A stretch of 39,050 nt of DNA, taken from Acanthaster planci (lineage: Eukaryota; Echinodermata; Asteroidea; Valvatida; Acanthasteridae). The stretch's first letter is position 1. The number at the start of each line of letters is the position of its first letter. This document shows, one piece after another, positions 1 through 10,880 of this stretch. The notes under the pieces are model-generated. The model saw only the letters and a program-made list of their open reading frames with translations. It ran no database searches and was not told the DNA's origin. The position numbers and the translations under genes were made by a program. Where the stretch lies: positions 2,701,019-2,740,068 of the forward strand of contig NW_019091365.1 in NCBI RefSeq assembly GCF_001949145.1, in the 5' to 3' direction.

Positions 1-1
1 T

Positions 2-84
2 TTTTGCGTACGTGAAACTGTAGTGTCACGTACGCACGTGATAGCTTTTGCGTACGTGAAACTGTAGTGTCACGTACGCACGTG
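2..84. repeat. 44-bp tandem repeat with internal hairpins, at the window edge
   Basis: Two near-identical units repeat with a 44-bp period (2-40 and 46-84). Each holds a perfect 10-bp inverted repeat, gcgtacgtga paired with tcacgtacgc, around a 10-nt loop (arms 6-15 with 26-35, and 50-59 with 70-79). The array runs into the left edge, so its true copy number is unknown. It is rich in ACGTG/CACGT. This looks like a minisatellite or satellite fragment; no function can be inferred. Confidence 0.85.
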
Positions 85-2136
85 TGTTGGTTATACGTTT
101 CCGTAGTGTCCGCAGTTACAGATAAACCAGCCAAGTTCCTTCACAGGCGTCCCATAGCCGCATTTGACATTTAGCTGAATTAGAACTGCACATGCTCAGT
201 AACGTTTGGAAGCAGGCCGTGCCATTTTCCCAATTGCATGCATGTACACAGCAGTCGACGCACGACGAACCGCGTTATAAAAGACGAGGAACAAAAACTG
301 GCATCGTTTTTAAAACATTAATTAAGAATCTGGTTATAGTTACAGGAACGAAAAACACAATTAAGTCAATTATTGGACGGGCATTTTAGGTGAAATTCTT
401 ATTATGAAGTATAAAAAAGTGAATTTACAATATCATTTCTGAAGCTAGGAACCAGAAACCACCATTTTACCTCTTCATCTTTAATCGGGAAATCTTTATA
501 TCAAATCATTTTTTGTGGACAAAATCAAACGCAATAAGATCTAGCAATACTAACGAAATCATATTTTCATACACTTTTTTTCATTCGAATGCATACGGTA
601 ATTTTACGAGAAAAGCCTCCCTTAAAGTCGTTGATGTCTTTGTGTACGTAAAAACGGTTGGAGAAGCCATTGCGTTTTTAAAACTCGATTCTAGTTATTG
701 AATAATTAATCGAATATATACTATATTCTATTGCTCTAAAGAGGATTTGTCAACCACGACCAGCGTTGGTATTGATGCTTACAATTTGGCAGCGACATAT
801 TTGTCTTTGTTTACGGATTGGAGGCCGATGTATTTGATGGATGGTGTTGATGTTGTTCCGTGTTGGTTTCAGTGCTGAAATCTGCCGATAATGTGATAAT
901 TTGATCAATACAAATTATCCAGAAATCTGTCAAGAGGTTTTGTTACGTTTGTGAAATGAATGGACGCAGGGACACGAACTGATGTTACTGAGTGTAGAAC
1001 TTCTGTATTCCGAAAAACCAACATGGATGCCGAGCGGCATGGTAATGTAACATGAAACTTGAATAGCGCCCCCTGGAGGCTTACTTAAGAAAGTAAGCAA
1101 TGAGATGAATTACAGACACAACAGGGAGGGTTTTCTTGAAAGAACATGTGCGTTGGGGTATCCAGTGGGGAGAGGGGGGATTCCTGAGTCATGCTACCCT
1201 CTTCTGTTCACAAACTGTACTATCTTTCCGGGGGTAATGAAACTTCTTTGCTGATGAAAAATGTCCAAGTGGGACAGTTACTTTTAGAAAACATCCAATT
1301 TTTCTGGATACTTCTACCTCTGTCTTGACTGCCAAGGCTGGCCACGTCTGATATCTTATGTGCGCGCGCGTTACATTGAACATCATGTCGCCACGTTCTT
1401 GTGCAAACTTGACATAGCGTACAAGAATAGGCCTGACAGCTCTAGCTTTACTATTCCTCTTTTTCCAATACTCAACTTCGTCTCCATCTCAGGTTTCGTT
1501 TAAATTAAATTAAAGTACTGTAATGTTTGGCTCTTGTACTTAATGTTTTGTGGCACTTTCAGACTTACTATTGCGCTTACAACATCAGAGCTGGGTAGTA
1601 AAAGCCATTTCAGAAGCCCGAGACGGAGCCGAAGTCGAGTATTGGAAAACGGACTATGATCTTTTTGGTACCACCACAGACATAAATAACGTATTATTAT
1701 TTATGTCGGTGGGTACTTGGCACCGTAGGCGCTTGTGAGAATAGCGCCCCCTTTTGAAGAAAAGTTGTTATCGGGGATCAGTGTTAACAGGCGGGAAAAA
1801 ATATGCCAAATCTCCATTTTTTTGTCCAAGGTGAGACTGGTGTAAGCATCTTAAACTTCTATTTGTTTTGCAATTTTCGTCCCCAACAGCCATCCCAACA
1901 ATGTTTGTGTCTTGACTGGCCTTTCATACACAAACCCACGCCTTTCAGAAGATAAATTTACAGCCAAATTTTATGGAGGTCATGCATGAGCACAAATGCC
2001 ACATTGACAAAGTTTTTTTTGATACAACAAAAATACGGGCAATGCCAACAGCCTTGTAATTATTCCCCCAGCATGGGCTCTCTTCCAATTTAGAAACATT
2101 CATCCTTTTATAATCCCCACTGTCTTCATCTTCCAG
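85..2136. other. Non-coding: probable intron or upstream region of the HNMT-like gene
   Basis: No convincing coding exon was found in this 2-kb stretch. I searched for the missing N-terminal methyltransferase exon, which should carry a GxGxG SAM motif just before the 2137 exon, and did not find it. The stretch holds a hairpin at 1679-1707 and a 14-bp direct repeat (gaatagcgccccct at 1061-1074 and 1739-1752) of the kind often left by old transposable elements. Confidence 0.6.
1679..1707. repeat. Perfect 11-bp hairpin inside a longer imperfect foldback
   Basis: gacataaataa (1679-1689) pairs perfectly with ttatttatgtc (1697-1707) around the 7-nt loop cgtatta. Pairing continues imperfectly outward from about 1665 to about 1720 (ggtaccaccaca against ggtgggtac). 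A short MITE-like relic is likeliest. The length is near that of a small pre-miRNA stem, but nothing else supports that. Confidence 0.7.
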
Positions 2137-2324
2137 GGATCATGGACGTCGACGTGCTGAAGCTCGTCCAGCGGGAGTGCCCCGAGAACCCCATCCACTG
2201 TATCGGAATTGAGCCGAACCCGGACGAGCTGGCACGGTTCAAGAAGCGAGCAGCGGAGGAGAAGAGCTTCTCCCTCGGCAGGACCACCTTCGAGTGGCAC
2301 GAGAAAATCTCGGAAGACTTTGAG
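2137..2324 (+). CDS. HNMT-like gene, first exon in the window
   Basis: The acceptor is cttccag before 2137 and the donor is gtaccg at 2325. The first two bases complete a glycine-type codon begun in an upstream exon, which fits the end of a GxGxG loop. The exon encodes about 62 residues of the Rossmann fold, with the acidic ribose-binding strand end IGIEPNP. It is GC-rich compared with the flanking introns and ends in phase 0. Confidence 0.82.
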
Positions 2325-4276
2325 GTACCGGGAGTGTTTTTCAGGTTCTGGCATTTACTTTCCACTTTCCAAAACATCATATTTAATTTACCTTATCATT
2401 TTTTTAATGGACTACTCTGACACCTTTTGGTTGAGGAAATGGAATTCCAGGCTTCGCCGCAGAATTCGTTATGCAGTTATGTCCTGTCTAAAAATCAGAT
2501 GGTCTGTAGCTTCATGAACTGCTCAGTCAGATAGCTTATCGTGCAGTTTCATCCATTGAAAACGGTGTACTGATGCCAGGCGTCTCTTATGTAACTAAGT
2601 AAAAGCTTGACCAGAGCAGAGCTGCCTATCCAGTGTATAGTGATCAGTGGCTCCAGCTGATTTTCAAGCAGTGGCAATAGTATGAGCCCCGAGCTGGACC
2701 AAGACAGGGCGCGATTTTCTTGCAACTGGGGCTCCTTTGGTTGGAACTGAACGTCGCTGTTCGAACGACAAGGAAAATGCACGTGTTAAGGTCACGTCAC
2801 AAAAATTGAAATGAACACTCTCAACCAACATGTCTCTTTTCAACCGATGAGGGTGTGCTTCTGCTAAAGGCGGATACAATTTAGGGAAAGAATTCGAGTT
2901 ATACTTTACACGAATATATATCCAACTATAACAGAACAAGCCAAAGTTGCAACTATTGTTACGTTCCAACACTATTATAGACCTATAATTCAAGCGGTTT
3001 TGACGTCAGAGACGAAGCCCAATACAGAGTCTAAACTTAGATTTGGAAAACGCCAATAAAGGCTGTCTCCGACTGCTGGAAACTAAGCAGCTTGCCTAAT
3101 ATCTTCACAAACAAACGTCCTTTTTTCTCCCTTCTGTATTTCAGAGTTTGTTGCCAAGCCGTCCGGACAATCGATACCACGTGATCCACATGTTTCAAAT
3201 GCTGTATCATGTGCGTGACATGGAAGAGACCATTCAAAATTACTACAACAATCTGACAGAGGGAGGGCTCATGGTCATCACGATCGCCTCGAAAGGTATC
3301 GCTGGCAATTTTGTACTGCATGTTGTGAGCTACGAACGACTAAATGAAGGGTACCAGTGCAAGGGCACAGACAGGGACGGGGATATACCACAGCTTTCGG
3401 AACACAACCAAGAAAAATCAAATAAACATGCAAAACGAACTGAAACCGAGAGGCTCGGAACCAGAAATGTCAATTTCACGCAAAATACCCGGCAGAATTG
3501 TCATTTTTATACACGGGCTTACAAAATAACAGGTACATGTCTATAAGTTCAACTTAAAACATGAGCTGGACTCGCCCATCACCATACTTTATATAATTTA
3601 AACTTTGTCTACAAGTGAAGACGTTCACAGCTGTGGAATTTCTTTTGAGTCCAACTTTTGGTGTCGTCATTTAGAGTTCGTTGTCTTACGCGTGTCGACT
3701 GTGTGCATTAAGTTGAGCACGTCAATATAAAAGGTATGGGTGTTGCTCAATATATTATTTTCCACTTACACAAATATGGAAGAGCAAGGACAGGTGTTTG
3801 CAAAGCCATGAACTAGCTAGAAAAAAGGGTTTTTTTTTCATTTTTTTTAAATTTCAGATGGTAACGATCTCCTGAAAGCGTTTGAGGACTACGAGGCCAC
3901 CATCCCTAATCTGCACGACCTACCCGCTCAGAACATGAAGCGCTACAGCGACGACGTCCTTCCCATCCTGCGCCGCCACGCCGTCCCCTACCGCCTGGAG
4001 ACCGTGGCCTACCGGGTGGACGTGTCTGAGTGCTTCGTGCAGGGCTCGCTGGCCGGCAAGATGTTGTTGGACTTCATCTGCCTGACCAACGCCACATGTG
4101 TCTACCAGAGCCTGGCCGAGAGTGACCGGAGCGCCCTGCTCAACAGCCTGAGCAACTACTGCAAGCTTGAAGGGGACGGGCGGCGTATGCTGACCCTCAC
4201 CTTCGACTGCATCACGTGCTACAAGGGCAGCCAACCTTGGATGTGTAATGGCGTGGTGGAGCAAGATGGCGTCTAG
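2137..4276 (+). CDS. Histamine N-methyltransferase-like SAM methyltransferase, 3' part (three exons)
   Basis: This is a cytosolic small-molecule methyltransferase of the HNMT family, which transfers a methyl group from S-adenosylmethionine to histamine or a related amine. The joined exons 2137-2324, 3145-3295 and 3858-4276 read in one frame (phases 0, then 1) to a TAG stop. The segment from VDVLKLVQRECP to IEPNPDE matches the beta-alpha-beta region after SAM motif I of HNMT. YHVIHMFQMLYHVRD matches the motif that carries Gln143 and Tyr146 in human HNMT, and DVSECFVQGSLAGKMLLDF matches the C-terminal half. The N-terminal 60 or so residues, including the GxGxG loop, are not in the window, so the gene is 5'-incomplete here. 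The position of human Tyr147 is His, and Asn283 does not seem conserved, so the substrate may not be histamine. Family assignment is firm; the exact substrate is not. Confidence 0.85.
2551..2875. repeat. Diverged interspersed repeat, copy 1 (in an HNMT-like intron)
   Basis: Two blocks recur elsewhere in the window. Block 2551-2609 (cattgaaaac, then tctcttatgtaac, then agtaaaagcttg) resembles 36558-36616 and, more weakly, 27691-27750. Block 2681-2875 (gagctggaccaag, ggctcctt, aaatgcacgtgtta, tgcttctgct, aggcggat) recurs in the same orientation at 25323-25436. This indicates an old dispersed element; no coding capacity was seen. Confidence 0.6.
3145..3295 (+). CDS. HNMT-like gene, second exon in the window
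   Basis: The acceptor is gtatttcag before 3145 and the donor is gtatcg at 3296. The exon is 151 bp, enters in phase 0 and leaves one base for the next codon. It encodes the HMFQMLYHVRDMEETI helix and the strand GGLMVITIAS, which match the substrate-site and SAM-fold strands of HNMT. Confidence 0.85.
3858..4276 (+). CDS. HNMT-like gene, terminal coding exon
   Basis: A T-rich tract ending atttcag precedes 3858. The carried-over g plus at makes Asp, and the frame runs 139 codons to TAG at 4274-4276. It encodes the C-terminal half of the fold, including RLETVAYRVDVSECFVQGS. The tail CITCYKGSQPWMCNGVVEQDG is about 12-15 residues longer than in mammalian HNMT, which normally ends soon after the last beta strand. 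Confidence 0.85.
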
Positions 4277-4300
4277 TTTGCAGGAGTCTCATGGGCCAAA

Positions 4301-4306
4301 AATAAA
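4301..4306 (+). promoter_or_regulatory. Candidate polyadenylation signal of the HNMT-like gene
   Basis: AATAAA lies only 25 bp after the stop codon. A second AATAAA-type match near 4966 would give a 3' UTR of about 700 bp. The sequence alone does not decide between them. Confidence 0.45.
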
Positions 4307-5681
4307 ATGGAATATGAAGCTTCTATCATGAAAACACTTCGAAGGTTCGAAATTGTAAAATTTGGGTATGCTCACGTTTTCGATCGTATGGCCAGTTCGT
4401 ACTTCGCGTGGAAGCTAAAGCGAAACATTACGATCATCATTCTGTAACGAAACTTGCAAGAAATTTAAATCTTCTGCTTGGGAAAATTTGCTCATAGGCG
4501 AATCTGGAACAAACTTTTCGGGGGCCCCCCAAATGGAATTTTTCATGTTATCTTTCATGGCAGCTCTGAAGGGGTGATGCTTTTCACACTCTTTTGGAAG
4601 AAAGGTAAACGCAGTATACCAAAAGACACCTGTCTCCCACTGTAGTAAAATTTTTGTCCCAAAAAAATTCCTTTTGGGGATGGCAATGCCCCCCGGAACT
4701 TCTCTTGCTTTGCCATAACATAAAAAATGCTTAACTTCAATTGCTTTTGCAAAGAGTGTACAAACTGGCCTTCGGCAGATTTTATTTATTATTTGTCTGT
4801 GATTTTTGTTTCTGTTTTTACTTCGGCATTGACCTTTCTCAAAAAGGAAAATTAGACCTCCAAGCTTTGACATCGTGGTAAATATTTTAGGTCACACCAA
4901 TCGGTAAAAGGCTCGCAGCAACTTTTTGCTTTCTTAGGAAAATCGTAACAATAAAATTGTTCTCTAGTTCTCTTATCACAACAAAGATCAAGTAATTCAA
5001 GATGCTAAACTTTGTGACTTATGGATGTATGGTGTCCTTTTAAATAAATTTCATGCACGATGTTTGCCGTCCTTTCTGAAAATACGAAATCCGAACCTCG
5101 TCCTTTATCAGCATTAGAAGGACAGGCAGATCTTCTACCACCGGCTTCCCTGACATGGGATGTCATTGTCTAATCTTATCTGAGGTGGCCACCTGTCTGC
5201 AATCCATTAGGCCGAAGAGCTATTTCACGCTATTTCCAGTCCAGGGACTCACGGCTTTCTTTTTTATCGCAGGGCAAAAAGATTGAAATTTTTGTTACGT
5301 CCTATGTGTGGGGTGAGGCTAAATTTGAGGTTGCTTGAAAGGAAGCCCTGAAGTAAATCTCCAAGTCGCCTTTCTGTCATTAGGCCTATATCTACAACTA
5401 AACAAAACACAAAACAAAATACTCCCTCCCCTAGAGGTGGGTACAGCCCCATGATCTACTGCGCGGCATTTTCGCAGTGGACGCTTGTTGCCGTCCGATA
5501 AAAATTGTTTCGATGTCACACACAAGTCCTTCACATTAGCCGAGCGTGTTGCGAGAGAGGACATCCAAAGTACCCACCTTTCCCTTCATGTGAGGTTGAA
5601 CTTTCTGCTCAGGCGTTATTTCACCGAACCCATCCATCCCATTTTAACTTATACATTTATTTATCACGTTTTTATGAAGGC
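4307..5681. other. Gene-free stretch after the HNMT-like gene
   Basis: No exon with protein-family similarity was seen on either strand. A 152-codon open frame on the minus strand at 4415-4873 looks like chance or decayed repeat. It has no recognisable domain and reads through homopolymer runs (gggggcccccc, aaaaaaa). Confidence 0.5.
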
Positions 5682-5958
5682 CCTGAAGTCCCATTAAAGT
5701 ATATATTTTCAAAACGTGAAGTATATTTTTCCGAAGTCCGTTTTTAGGAGATATATTTGTTTCCGACTTCGTTTCTACGATAAATATTTTTCCAAAGTTC
5801 GTTTGTTCGAGACTTACATTCTCCAGTTCGTTCTAATAAGATCTGTTTTTAGAAATATCGTTTCTATTTTCGAAATAATAATAATACTAACAAAAACGAA
5901 CTTTGAAAAAATATACTTCACTTTTTGAAAATCTACACTTGATTGACGGGACTTCAGG
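5682..5958. mobile_element. 277-bp foldback (MITE-like) element with internal ~30-bp repeats
   Basis: The outer ends are cctgaagtccc (from 5682) and gggacttcagg (ending 5958). The left arm 5682-5745 and right arm 5892-5958 are imperfect inverted copies over about 65 bp, including ttttcaaaacgtgaagtata against its complement. Next to the left arm, three or four degenerate units of 29-31 bp follow each other (about 5719-5840), each of the form atatttttcc-gaagt-cgtttnt. There is no open frame for a transposase, so it is non-autonomous. Clear target-site duplications were not found. Confidence 0.72.
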
Positions 5959-8584
5959 ACTTTCGTACGTTTTCAAGTTGGTGTTGGCATTGTATTTTTT
6001 GTAACCTTCAGTTTGTCGCAAGCTTGTTCTCCAAGCATAATGGATCAATAGATAACGGATCTGTTGAAGGCAGCACAGAGAGTACAATAACTCCTTAGAT
6101 TTTTGTAATTTTTTTATTAAGGCTTTTGCTTATAGCCCGACAGGTATATGTGTTTGGAGTAGACTTCCAGTTTATTTTATCGTGCATGTGTATTCAAAAG
6201 TGTTATTCTGCTTTTAACGTATTCCAGCTTTGTGACGGTTGATTAACGTGGTTGTGAAAACTGCGGCCAATGATACAGCACTTGACGAGATTAAACGTTA
6301 TCCGCTTCCATCACAGACATTTTCCTCTTTCATGGGTGTCGCAACAAATGGTATATAACCTGGCTGATTGAGAGACAACAGAAGTTATTCTGGGCGACTT
6401 CATGATGACGGGGACTCGCCGAAATATATCCTGTAGTTAATTAAGGAGCATTTCCGTGCATCCGAAAGATGAGCCGCTAAATATTATGATATACTGCGAT
6501 TTTTATCAGTTGATGTCAAACGCCATCTGACCATCTATTGGTTTTCTGGTCAGAAAAAAAGCATTACGGAGTGACAGTTTTCATTAATATTATGACATAC
6601 ACAAAGACATACCTGATATGTTATGCATGCATGACTCTGATGCCACGTTTTCATTGCTGTTTGTAACTCATTTAACTCTATTTCCAGTTTTATTGTCATT
6701 TAAATATATATTTTAGAATTCATAACCATAATCATTAATTATTGCTTCAAAATTCTTTGATTGAGATTGGAAAAAGGAGAAGGTGATGAGTGCTTATGAA
6801 ATCATTGAGAAGAATTATTGCATCAGGTGACCAGATGAAATCGCCGAATGAATTGTATTATATTCATCAGTCACCATTGTATGATTATGAAACGTTCATT
6901 ATCTGAGCGCAAAATAAATCCCAGCGTGATTACAATGTCTGCATCGCGTAGGAATTCTGAAATTCGATGTGATAGTGGATTAGAAGCTACTTACTTTGCA
7001 CCGTGGATTAGTACGTTCTTTTTTGCGACGCAGTTGCACCACAAGTTCGCACTTAACGCATAATTCAAAAATACGTGATCGACCAGCCACCAATTGGATG
7101 ACTGGGATTTGTTTAGGGAGATTTTGTGATCAAAATATTTTGTGGTGGGAAATATTCACAATTACGGACTGATGTTGTACCATTATGTTTCTGAGAGTGT
7201 TTGCTTTATCGGTATGGTGAAGGGAGGTGACGGGTAAAGATTGTGGTGTCGGTTTTTGCCAGAGTAAGGTAAAATTAAAACATGCTCCTTTTAAAACTGT
7301 ACCTTTGTTTAATGTTGTGTATGTCTTGCATTTAAAACTTTCACTTTGCAAGAATTAACCGCGCGCAATGTATCTCATAAGGTTTTTGGGCTGGTACCTT
7401 GATTTTTTTTCTGAGTACATGCAACCTTAGCGGATTTATTGTTGAGAGGCAATCGAATTGTCAGCAAGAAATCACGTGTCCCCCCCCCATGTACAGACTG
7501 GACAGCAGCCTACTGCTGCGCTGATTCAACGCCAATTTTATGGCTCTGCCAAGAGCGTGAAAATTTATGCCCAGCAAAAACAGGGTAATACCCGCAGAAA
7601 TATCACCGTTGTGTATACAAGGGCGGATCCAAACCCATTTGGGGGAAGGGCAGGTCTTTGGCAAAATATGCTGGCGAGGCAAACGCGTTATTATTTTTCT
7701 CTTTTCGATAAAGTCTATAATATTAAAAGAAAACTACAATATCAAGGACAACAAAAGAACTCAACGCTTAAAGACACAACACGGACAGTTCATGCACTCA
7801 TTCATTCATGTTTATGAGGCCAATTTGCAACGCAAAGCCGAATTGTTTGCCATGACTTAAAAATCAAAATATAATAAACAAATGCTATAGGCTTCGTGGT
7901 TAATTTTGCACGTTCTTCATGAAATTGTTTAAAACAATGTTTACGTCAACGAGGGTTAATCGCCCCAACTGTTGACTCCGATGTCGATTTAACACGTATG
8001 TCACTCGAGTTCACTTTCAGAGCATTGCAATTCACGAAGAAAGACACATTCCAATTTGTCCTGTCTATCGCCATTTCCGTCTCACTCTGGACATGGCGTT
8101 GAATCAGAAAAGCAGATTTGTTTTTATCATTCATTCTAGCGATTTAAATCATTCAATTTGGTCATTGAATAAGATGGTTTGATTTTTTATGGGGGCTGGA
8201 GCCTCCCAGTTCCTCCCTTTGGCTTCGCCCGATACAGCTTTGTTTTTTTATTAATTTAAGAAGATCTTTGAATGTACAAAATTTACTGGAGCACCATAAA
8301 TTCAATGGAGGTCCTGCTCAGTTGAATTTAGGAATTGAGGTGATTATAAATATTTTCATAATGTGTTTAGGGGTTTTGGTTGCTTGTTTTGTTTTAACTT
8401 TTTTTTGGGGGGGGGCATTTTTTGTTTTCGGTATTTGTTTTCTCAGCTTGTGCTGCATCAAAATTCAATTTGAAATTGTTCGGCATAGACCGATGGAGAT
8501 GTAGGAGTGAATCTCGCGGTGAACTCAAATGTGTTTGTGATGAACAGTGGTTATCAACTACATCTCATAAATATTCACGAACAA
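5959..8584. other. Gene-free AT-rich stretch
   Basis: No exon or RNA gene was recognised. Two places resemble decayed dispersed repeats: 7619-7660, with gggcggatccaaa followed by a G-rich run, and 8187-8235, with gggggctggagcctcccagt. The latter is near the inverted form of the same kind of motif. Short open frames here have no family resemblance. Confidence 0.4.
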
Positions 8585-8656
8585 ATTGGAGCGCGCCAAT
8601 GGCCGATACCGCCGCGCGTCCGGGAAGTAGAAATGATACGAGCCTGCATGACGTCA
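8585..8656. promoter_or_regulatory. CpG-rich, promoter-like module: paired CCAAT boxes plus a CRE
   Basis: attgg (8585-8589) and ccaat (8596-8600) face each other across agcgcg, giving two opposed CCAAT boxes. They are followed by a CpG-dense tract (ccgccgcgcgtccggg) and a full palindromic CRE, tgacgtca, at 8649-8656. Such a cluster in AT-rich flanks suggests a promoter or enhancer. No gene was found directly beside it. It lies 5.2 kb before the SUR start and could serve an unseen non-coding exon or transcript. Confidence 0.35.
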
Positions 8657-10481
8657 TCCCAGCGAGTACCCACCCTGCAGCCGTGCGGATGTTTTTTTTT
8701 TCTGGTAGCCCCCAAAATTTCCTCAGGAACCCGCCTCGAGACACAAAAGGAGTGCGGCAAGCAATCTTTGTGGAACCAGTTTACTGTTGTAATGAAGCGC
8801 AGGGAGAATTAAAGTCAAGCTGATCTACACCGACGGACCGGTACTTTCTTGAAATTAGCCATGCTGTATGTTTTACTTCACCTAATAAATATTCCACTCA
8901 TGAAATAAGGGAAATCTAGTAAAGTACTTACACATCAGGAGGTATTGTCAAGCTGACCTACACCTTGTGATGTGTGAGTAATTCTCACCATTTCCCGCTC
9001 AAACCACGCTGTACGTATTTGTAAATTACGTGTCGGTTATCAATCACGCCACAGTCTAACACAGTGAGGTTAAATCGTTCAAGTTGGAAGTGGTGCGGGC
9101 TACCAGCAGGAAAATCAGCAGAACCTGTCCCGTGATTCCTAATCATCAATCTCCTGCTGTTTGGCCGTACATATACCTGCATCTATACATCTGATCGGTC
9201 CGTTGAACTGATTTAAAGGAACAATTGAGCGAGGGAAAAGGAAGTAACTCCGAGCCGTACAGTACCGACGCATGAAAGTGCTGCTTTATCGAGTGCAATC
9301 TCTACGGGTAATGGAAGCCCTCAATATTTTACCGTTACCTTAGTCTACCATTCAGTTTCAAAATTCAGCGAATTCAGCTAGAACTTCTTTACTGTTTTCC
9401 GCCGTAGAGCCATTAGACCGGTTGGCCCCCACACATTAGTTTGGTTTATTAAGACCACTGTAGTCAACAGGCTTAGCTGCCAGAGTTGCATACTTCAAAA
9501 TACATTTTAACAAAACAAGTAAAATACGTCACAATATGCATACTGAAAAGACTGAAACATTTAACACTTGAAAAAAATTAACAAAAAATACATGATATTG
9601 TTGATACTGGCATTTCAAAGTTGGTGTTGCGCGTGACCGATATTTGAGGTAACCATAGACTGGTTCCAGTCAGACGTCTTACAGGCGTCCTCCGAATGTA
9701 GGGTCCGGTAGCGGGTAATGAACCCGGAGGAATTTTTCCAGTTTTACGTGAATCAGGAAACGCAGCCCTCTCAACGCACAAATCAATCGCATAATCCACA
9801 TGCATGAGAGCAACTGTGATGTCATCCCGGGAATTCGACGAAAGCCTCAATGTAACATTGGACTGTAAAAAAGTGACTGATGAGAAAATGCAAGTATTAA
9901 TACGAAGAACACAGTGATGTATTCACATCAACATTTCACGCAACTGAAAAAACGACAATTTTAAATGTCTTCAATGTTGAAAATGAATTATAATATGACA
10001 GGAAAAGTGCTTCTTCAACCACATCTTTACAGAGAAGGAATTTGCTTTAAAGAGGTTCTCTTCACAGGACAATGTGTCTGAAGACCTATACACCACACAT
10101 CAAGTCCACCAGACAACACATGTTATTTAGCAGAACTATTCATTTTATGCTAGTTTCGGAAACGAGAGAAAACGCCCCCCCCCCAAAAAAAGAGAGCACT
10201 AATGGACTGTCATTCACGTAATACTATGAAAGAGTTCGGACATGAATAGACGTGGTTTGGGGACTTGTCCATATTGATGCGCTTTCAAATAGTAAAGAGA
10301 AGCTGTCAGGAAGAACATTTAATGTTGGCGAGCATTTTGTGTGTGAATGTGTAAATACATGACGTGATGCACTATTGTAGCGTGTTAATCACTCAGTCTT
10401 TACACAGCAACATTCTGTGCAGTAAGGTTAATGATTTTGTTATCTGCTTAATTTGAACAGCTAAAAGCAGTATCTCTGAAA
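8657..10481. other. Gene-free stretch with short repeat traces
   Basis: No coding exon was recognised. A 20-bp direct repeat, gtcaagctgannctacacc, lies near 8813 and 8948. The segment 9801-9830 (catgag, then actgtgatgtcatccc) matches 27585-27614 in a SUR intron and probably marks a dispersed repeat. Confidence 0.4.
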
Positions 10482-10547
10482 TGGCCGAGTGGTTAAAGCA
10501 CACAGTAATCAGACCGTTAAACGGTGGGTTCGAATCCCACTGGTGGC
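10482..10547 (+). tRNA. tRNA-like sequence (Ser/Leu-type A box), probably pseudogene or SINE head
   Basis: tggccgagtgg (10482-10492) is a textbook RNA polymerase III A box of the Ser/Leu tRNA type. gtggg-ttcgaat-cccac (10524-10540) is a perfect 5-bp T arm containing the B box. A TTTT terminator follows at 10549. The acceptor stem does not pair: the seven bases before the A box, tctgaaa, do not match tggtggc. The anticodon arm is also poor, with accg/cggt (10513-10525) as the best central hairpin. A working tRNA is therefore unlikely; a tRNA-derived SINE head or pseudogene fits better. Confidence 0.45.
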
Positions 10548-10628
10548 CTTTTATTTTCCCAACGCTTGCTGTCAGTCAGTAGCTATAAGAGACTCTAATT
10601 CACCCCTGCCAAATACCAACAGTACCTT

Positions 10629-10880
10629 NNNNNNNNNNNNNNNNNNNNNNNNNNNNNNNNNNNNNNNNNNNNNNNNNNNNNNNNNNNNNNNNNNNNNNNN
10701 NNNNNNNNNNNNNNNNNNNNNNNNNNNNNNNNNNNNNNNNNNNNNNNNNNNNNNNNNNNNNNNNNNNNNNNNNNNNNNNNNNNNNNNNNNNNNNNNNNNN
10801 NNNNNNNNNNNNNNNNNNNNNNNNNNNNNNNNNNNNNNNNNNNNNNNNNNNNNNNNNNNNNNNNNNNNNNNNNNNNNNNN
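10629..10880. other. Assembly gap (252 N)
   Basis: An unbroken run of N shortly after the tRNA-like sequence. If that sequence is a SINE head, the body and tail could lie inside this gap. Repeats often cause such gaps. Confidence 0.99.

Noticed and set aside
85-2136. Upstream HNMT exon with the SAM GxGxG motif
   Set aside because: G-rich spots near 1150-1180 and 1700-1725 do not give the motif with fitting splice sites and phase.
4415-4873. 152-codon open frame on the minus strand
   Set aside because: No domain or family resemblance, runs through homopolymers, no splice or promoter context; likely chance or decayed repeat.
7458-7817. 119-codon open frame on the plus strand
   Set aside because: Composition is like the surrounding non-coding DNA, no family resemblance, and it spans repeat-like sequence.
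8422-8823. 133-codon open frame on the plus strand
   Set aside because: Starts in a poly-T/poly-G tract, low-complexity ends and no recognisable domain; overlaps the CpG-rich module, which explains its lack of stops.
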